A stretch of 64,000 nucleotides of DNA from assembly GCF_016097555.1 (NCBI RefSeq), contig NC_054713.1, positions 38,448,170 to 38,512,169 on the forward strand, written 5' to 3'. Under the pieces are notes generated by a model. It saw nothing but the letters and a program-made list of their open reading frames with translations. It was not told where the DNA came from and did no database searches. The stretch is from Gigantopelta aegis (Eukaryota; Mollusca; Gastropoda; Neomphalida; Peltospiridae). Each line of letters begins with the position of its first letter. Position 1 is the first letter of the stretch. Position numbers and translations under genes: made by a program. Positions 59,255 to 64,000 of the stretch are shown one piece after another.

Positions 59255-59350
59255 ATCTCACTAACCACTAATATAACTCACTGTCGTGTGCCCACGAGCG
59301 TGCTTGAACCTCAATTGAATATAAGCACGAAAATAAGTATGGAATAAAAA
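59255..59350 (+). mobile_element. SINE-D 3' fragment
   Basis: GTGCTTGAACCTCAATTGAA then AAGCACGAAAATAAGT, matching the end of 50181-50445. It lies under 100 bp upstream of copy 3. Confidence 0.75.
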
Positions 59351-59384
59351 TTCAAAATACCTATTTTCGGAAAAGAACTTAGGT

Positions 59385-59441
59385 GATGACGCACCTACCA
59401 TTATGACGTCATGCGAGATACTTTACGCTGCAACAGACGTA
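59385..59441 (+). promoter_or_regulatory. Likely proximal promoter of copy 3
   Basis: A palindromic cAMP-response-type site TGACGTCA (59404-59411), then AGATACTTT (59416-59424), 18 bp before the ATG. The latter is shared with copy 2. Confidence 0.45.
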
Positions 59442-63244
<3,803 letters not shown>

Positions 63245-63666
63245 GTGAATATTGTCATGTACCTTTTTTTTTATTACTATTATTATTATCCCAGTGCCTT
63301 GTCCTTACCTTTCCTTTGAGTTTCCAAAAAAAGCAGATCCTCCTATACTTCAACTTCTTTTGCTATCTACCCTCACATCCCAGTCCTTGTCTCTCTAATA
63401 GCAAAGAGGTACTTGTCTGTTGTGGCCATCCGTACTATATTTAGCTGTGAACATTGGTGTAGTCGTGTTATGGGGGAGACAGGCAAATATAAAAATGTGA
63501 GAACAAAACTAAAAAAAAGTGTGATTGGGCTCTCTTGACGCCACACATACACACACACACACACACTCAACCCCGCCCCCTCCGGATTACCCCATAGGCT
63601 GAGTTTTTTAGTCTGACCACTTTGGATAGTGTTCAGTGTTTATATCTGACATTGTTATAAGGCTCA

Positions 63667-64000
63667 CCGGCCTCGGTGGCGTCGCGGTTAGGCCATCTGT
63701 CTACAGGCTGGTAGGTATTGGGTTCGGATCCCAGTCGAGGCATGGGATTTTTAATCCAGATACCGACTCCAAACCCTGAGTGAGTGCTCCGCAAGGCTCA
63801 ATGGGTAGGTGTAAACCACTTGCACCGACCAGTGATCCATAACTGGTTCAACAAAGGCCATGGTTTGTACTATTCTGCCTGTGGGAAGCGCAAATAAAAG
63901 ATCACTTGCTGCCTGTCGTAAAAGAGTAGCCTTTGTGGCGACAGCGGGTTTCCTCTAAAAAAAAAACAGTGTCAGAATGACCATATGTTTGACGTCCAAT
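63667..64000 (+). mobile_element. SINE-B, runs off the window
   Basis: ACCGGCCTCGGTGGCGTCGC head with GGTTCGGATCC, body, and the start of the short-type tail. Lies in intron 3 of copy 3. Confidence 0.9.

Overview
The window is nuclear DNA of an animal, almost certainly a mollusc and perhaps a gastropod; the species cannot be named from sequence alone. The evidence is short exons with GT-AG introns of many kilobases, one gene whose closest recalled relative is animal FTSJ1, and dozens of copies of mosaic tRNA-headed SINEs of a type I associate with mollusc genomes. All host genes found lie on the + strand; most of the rest is transposon and tandem-repeat DNA.

Three tandem paralogues encode a secreted, cysteine-rich, GPI-anchored protein family that I cannot name. 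Copy 1 (exons 3-7, 1617-6688) begins left of the window. Copy 2 (17210-29122) is complete: seven exons, 397 residues, signal peptide, six three-cysteine exon modules, a Pro/Thr/Gly/Ser linker and a GPI signal. Copy 3 (59442 onward) runs off the right edge after exon 3. Exon phases and cysteine spacings agree closely between copies and show that the protein grew by repeating a two-exon module.

Between copies 2 and 3 lies FTSJ1 (35434-56832), the Trm7-type tRNA 2'-O-methyltransferase of the anticodon loop. Nine coding exons join in frame, but one expected 54-nt exon, carrying the third catalytic lysine, cannot be found; its interval holds a 39-copy minisatellite and a transposon. The gene has been tandemly amplified at four places: the exon 2 acceptor, the exon 3 end with its donor (116 bp x 3), the exon 8 end with its donor (43 bp x 17), and a 27-bp coding repeat that gives the protein a long SKSVEG-type tail.

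The repeat layer includes three SINE head types on one shared body with two tail types; a 5'-truncated L1-like LINE inserted in a SINE with a 13-bp target duplication; two further LINE pieces; a Tc1/mariner transposase remnant; TTAA-flanked MITEs; hAT-like MITEs with 8-bp duplications; long-hairpin MITEs; a terminal-inverted-repeat element with a FLYWCH-like fragment; and very large microsatellites. No rRNA gene, true tRNA gene, CRISPR array or bacterial operon was seen.
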